Positions 4,853 through 7,047 of a stretch of 7,047 nucleotides of DNA are shown piece by piece (positions within the stretch are counted from its first letter, which is position 1; each line of letters begins with the position of its first letter). Below the pieces are notes generated by a model. It was given only the letters and a program-made list of their open reading frames with translations. It had not been told where the DNA came from and ran no database searches. This stretch comes from Candidatus Stercoripulliclostridium pullicola (GTDB lineage: Bacteria > Bacillota > Clostridia > Christensenellales > DTU072), in assembly GCA_017694145.1 (NCBI GenBank), contig JADINF010000051.1, positions 1-7,047 on the forward strand, given 5' to 3'. A program made the translations under genes and the position numbers.

Positions 4853-6364
4853 TTATCTGATAACTATATACTGACTTCCGTTGATAAGAGCAAGCGTGGT
4901 GACTTTGCCGTCGGCTCCCACATACGTCGCCTGCACGTCGAACGCGCTCAAGCCGTTCAGTAACTGTGTGCCGGTAACGGAATATATCGCGATTGCTCCC
5001 GTTCCGTCGGTCACGGCGTATATGCGGCTGTCGGCGATATAGCTTACCGTGCCGCTGAACGCCTCGGGCGCCGCGCCTACGGCGCAGCCGTAATATTTGC
5101 CGTCCGCTATCGCCTGCAACAGCACGTGATCTCCCGCAAGAGAAAGTATCCGGTATGTATTCGCGTCGTAAGAAGCTTTACGCACCATCTCTTTACCTTC
5201 GAGCACGTATATACTGCCGCCAACTACCGCGTATTTACCGTTTACCGTAGCGTCGCCGAGATATGCCACGAATTTATTGTTCTTGCTGTAAACATAGCTC
5301 TCGCCTTCGGAATATACGACATATCCTTCGCCAAATTCGACGGCGCCGAACGCGCCTTCGGTAATGTCGTCGAAGTCGTATTTTACTTTGAGGTTATCGT
5401 TCACGGAAATATAGCTTACGCTCGATTTCTGCTTCTTATCGTCTATTTTGTACACTTCGAGAACGTTCGCTATGTCCTCGCCGTAGACGGAAGAGTCTTC
5501 TGCCCTAAGTCCCGGTCTTACCGCGTCTTCGATATAATAATTGAATTTCTTGACTTCTCTGAGCTTGTCTTTTGCGACGTCGTAGAGATAATGGCGTATG
5601 TCGTACTTGGTATTGGCGACCGCCATGTCGTACCTCGTGGCGTCATCCGGGAGTCTGTCGCAATACTGCAAAACTATCTTGTCGCCGCAAAGCACGAACA
5701 TATCGGCATAAGTCGTGGAATCGTAAGCGTTGGCTTCGGCGTCTACGACGGCTACCAGACTGCAGGTTTCCTTGGAGAAAACTTTAACTACGTTCTGCCC
5801 TGCGAAATAATAGTAATAATTCTCGCTCTCTTCGGAAGCGTGAAGTATGTCCGCGTCGTAGCCGAAACCTTTGACTACCTGACCTTTCAATTCGCCGTCC
5901 GCAACGTTATAGATATTGTCGCCTATCTCCACGCAATTAACGCCCGCATTGAAAGCCGTACCGGCGGATACGTTCTGCGCAAGCACGTTGCCCTTTCTGT
6001 CGTAATAGGTAATTTTACCTGTATCGGCGTCCGTAACGCTGAAAACGTTACCGTAAGCGTCAACGTCGAAATTCGCGCTCTGCGCGTCTAACGGCACTAC
6101 GAATTTGCAGGCTTCGAAGCTGTACACCCCGGTAAGCGTCGAACCGGTATTTCCGTCCTGCTTCGTGACCACGGCGAGTTCGCGGTCTAAGCTGACTATA
6201 TTCGCGCCGTCAAGCTCGGTTACGGTAGTAGCGACGGTGGGATATACGTCCGCATTGCCCGCGCCCGCCACTCTTTTAGGCGTGGCGTTGCAGCCGCAAA
6301 GCGCTCCCGTTATGATCACTGCGGTAAGCAACGCGCATACTGCCAATAATATCTTCTTTTTCAT
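4853..6364 (-). CDS. Lipoprotein of unknown function, beta-rich, propeller-like
   Basis: 503 residues from the ATG at 6364. I chose this start because GGAGG (6377-6373) lies eight bases upstream; an in-frame GTG at 6373 would overlap that site. The N-terminus is a lipoprotein signal: MKKK, a hydrophobic core LLAVCALLTAVIITG, then the lipobox LCGC with lipidated Cys25. The mature protein should be anchored outside the membrane. It has no domain I can name. It looks almost wholly beta: many short strands alternate with turns such as DAYGNVFSVTDADTGKITYYDRKGNVL, EFGEGYVVYSEGESYVYS, and GAIAIYSVTGTQLL, which resembles a WD40-like or PQQ-type propeller. Six further cysteines lie in the mature part, an even number that could form disulfides. 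It follows the epimerase gene by 39 bp with no terminator, so the two are probably one operon. A solute-binding role is possible but not supported by a motif. Confidence 0.85.
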   Translation of the reverse strand: MKKKILLAVCALLTAVIITGALCGCNATPKRVAGAGNADVYPTVATTVTELDGANIVSLDRELAVVTKQDGNTGSTLTGVYSFEACKFVVPLDAQSANFDVDAYGNVFSVTDADTGKITYYDRKGNVLAQNVSAGTAFNAGVNCVEIGDNIYNVADGELKGQVVKGFGYDADILHASEESENYYYYFAGQNVVKVFSKETCSLVAVVDAEANAYDSTTYADMFVLCGDKIVLQYCDRLPDDATRYDMAVANTKYDIRHYLYDVAKDKLREVKKFNYYIEDAVRPGLRAEDSSVYGEDIANVLEVYKIDDKKQKSSVSYISVNDNLKVKYDFDDITEGAFGAVEFGEGYVVYSEGESYVYSKNNKFVAYLGDATVNGKYAVVGGSIYVLEGKEMVRKASYDANTYRILSLAGDHVLLQAIADGKYYGCAVGAAPEAFSGTVSYIADSRIYAVTDGTGAIAIYSVTGTQLLNGLSAFDVQATYVGADGKVTTLALINGSQYIVIR

Positions 6365-6372
6365 TTCATTCA

Positions 6373-6377
6373 CCTCC
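6373..6377 (-). promoter_or_regulatory. Ribosome binding site deciding the lipoprotein start
   Basis: GGAGG on the minus strand, eight bases before the ATG at 6364. Its last G is also the first base of an in-frame GTG, which rules that codon out as the true start. Confidence 0.85.
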
Positions 6378-6403
6378 GATGATGATAATTTGATTCCCGC
6401 CTT

Positions 6404-7047
6404 TTACGCATTTTCGGCGGATAATTCCGTCAATATCCCGATACCCTGAGTAAGCATTCTGAGAACGTGGAAAGGTCCTTTGTACGTATGCCCTTTGCAG
6501 GGAGGTTCCGTGGGTTTGCCGTCCCTTCTGAGATACCCGTACCATTCGCCGTATTTGAAATCGGAAAAATGTTTGAAAGCATAGTCGGCGACACGCTCGA
6601 AGTATTCCCAGTATTTGGGATTCCCCGTCTTTTTATAAAGCTTAAGAGAAGCGATGACTGCTTCGTTATGCGGCCACCAGAGCTTCATATCGTGTTCGTA
6701 GGCCTCGACGGGCTTGCCCTCCAGATCGCGGAAATACAGTATTCCGCCGTATTTCGAGTCCCAGCCGAAATCTATCGCCGTATTGAATATACGCTCCGCG
6801 TAAGCGAAAAGTTCGTCGTCGCCTTCGCGTTCCGCTTCGTCCATAAGGAACCAGCTCAACTCTATCGAATGACCGGGGTTGACCACGCGGGCGGAGGAAA
6901 CGTCTCCGTAATATTCGCCGTTGAGACCTACGGACTCGAGCATGAAGCCGGTATCCTCGTAGCGGAAACTTTTGACGTCTTCCACGAGAGAGCGCGCCCT
7001 CTTGTCGTACAGATCGTAACGTTCTTTATCCGCTTCGAACATAACGG
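6404..7047 (-). CDS. N-acylglucosamine 2-epimerase (AGE) family protein, C-terminal part
   Basis: About 214 codons are visible, and the frame is open at the right edge. Full AGE proteins have about 390-400 residues, so roughly the N-terminal half lies outside the window. These are cytoplasmic alpha/alpha-barrel enzymes that epimerise N-acetylglucosamine to N-acetylmannosamine or interconvert related sugars such as mannose or cellobiose. Numbering from the Met at 7042, the visible motifs are VVNPGHSIELSWF (53-65, His58), KLWWPHNEAV (120-129), GEWYGYL (165-171) and YKGPFHVLRML (187-197, His192). His58 and His192 sit where the two acid/base histidines of the family are found. The KGPFHVxR ending fits AGE/mannose-type members more than cellobiose 2-epimerases, but the sugar cannot be fixed without the N-terminal half. 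The Met at 7042 is internal: the codon before it is sense and the barrel would be half missing. The gene leads into the lipoprotein gene 39 bp later. Confidence 0.92.
   Translation of the reverse strand, partial: VMFEADKERYDLYDKRARSLVEDVKSFRYEDTGFMLESVGLNGEYYGDVSSARVVNPGHSIELSWFLMDEAEREGDDELFAYAERIFNTAIDFGWDSKYGGILYFRDLEGKPVEAYEHDMKLWWPHNEAVIASLKLYKKTGNPKYWEYFERVADYAFKHFSDFKYGEWYGYLRRDGKPTEPPCKGHTYKGPFHVLRMLTQGIGILTELSAENA

Noticed and set aside
4321..4860. 179-codon plus-strand frame antisense to the PPC gene
   Set aside because: The PPC and YdcF frames carry conserved motifs; this one has none.
5126..6091. 321-codon plus-strand frame antisense to the lipoprotein
   Set aside because: The hydrophobic, Val/Phe-rich product fits a reverse-complement shadow. 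The minus-strand gene has a signal peptide, lipobox and strong ribosome site.
6365..6373. GTG start three codons upstream for the lipoprotein
   Set aside because: The GTG overlaps GGAGG itself, leaving no spacing; the ATG at 6364 has an ideal eight-base gap.
7040..7042. True start of the epimerase at 7042
   Set aside because: The reading frame stays open to the edge, and starting here would remove half of the alpha/alpha barrel.
1..7047. CRISPR array, tRNA/rRNA, insertion sequence, phage or defence system
   Set aside because: No regularly spaced repeats, cloverleaf-like sequences, transposase or integrase motifs, or nuclease/toxin pairs were seen on either strand.

Overview
The window holds nine protein-coding genes, two of them cut by the window edges, packed in short operons on both strands. 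The gene content fits an anaerobic Firmicutes (Clostridia-like) bacterium: a GatB tail (the amidotransferase route to Gln-tRNA/Asn-tRNA), a cysteine-rich C-GCAxxG-C-C redox protein, a clostridial-looking MATE exporter, a PHP phosphoesterase and a lipobox lipoprotein. TGA is used as a normal stop. Base composition looks roughly balanced, with frequent CG dinucleotides. The taxonomic guess is inference from gene content only.

Layout. (1) 1-674, plus strand: the 3' end of gatB, then a C-GCAxxG-C-C protein 3 bp later with its own strong Shine-Dalgarno. A symmetric hairpin at 691-714 ends this unit and also the convergent one. (2) 740-3032, minus strand: a PHP-domain phosphoesterase followed by a MATE transporter whose start lies inside the end of the PHP gene. 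(3) 3033-3151: a divergent intergenic region with two promoters facing away from each other. Their -10 boxes overlap and their -35 boxes form a perfect TTGACT/AGTCAA dyad. (4) 3152-3853, plus strand: a single glycerophosphodiester phosphodiesterase gene, ended by a hairpin at 3879-3899 shared with the converging unit. (5) 3924-7047, minus strand, read from the right edge leftwards: the C-terminal half of an N-acylglucosamine 2-epimerase family enzyme, a ~500-residue lipoprotein of unknown function, a GC-rich hairpin, a PPC/DUF296 protein and a YdcF/DUF218 protein. The last two are separated by one base.

How the genes may work together. The PHP enzyme and the GDPD both hydrolyse phosphate esters and appear to share one symmetric promoter region; the PHP transcript also carries an exporter. 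The epimerase and the lipoprotein are close enough to be one transcript, which may link a sugar-metabolism enzyme to a cell-surface protein of unknown role. No phage, insertion sequence, CRISPR array, tRNA, rRNA or defence system was found. Most of the window reads as ordinary chromosomal housekeeping and accessory metabolism. The most distinctive items are the symmetric divergent promoter, the SD-poor PHP leader with alternative hairpins, and the unknown lipoprotein.
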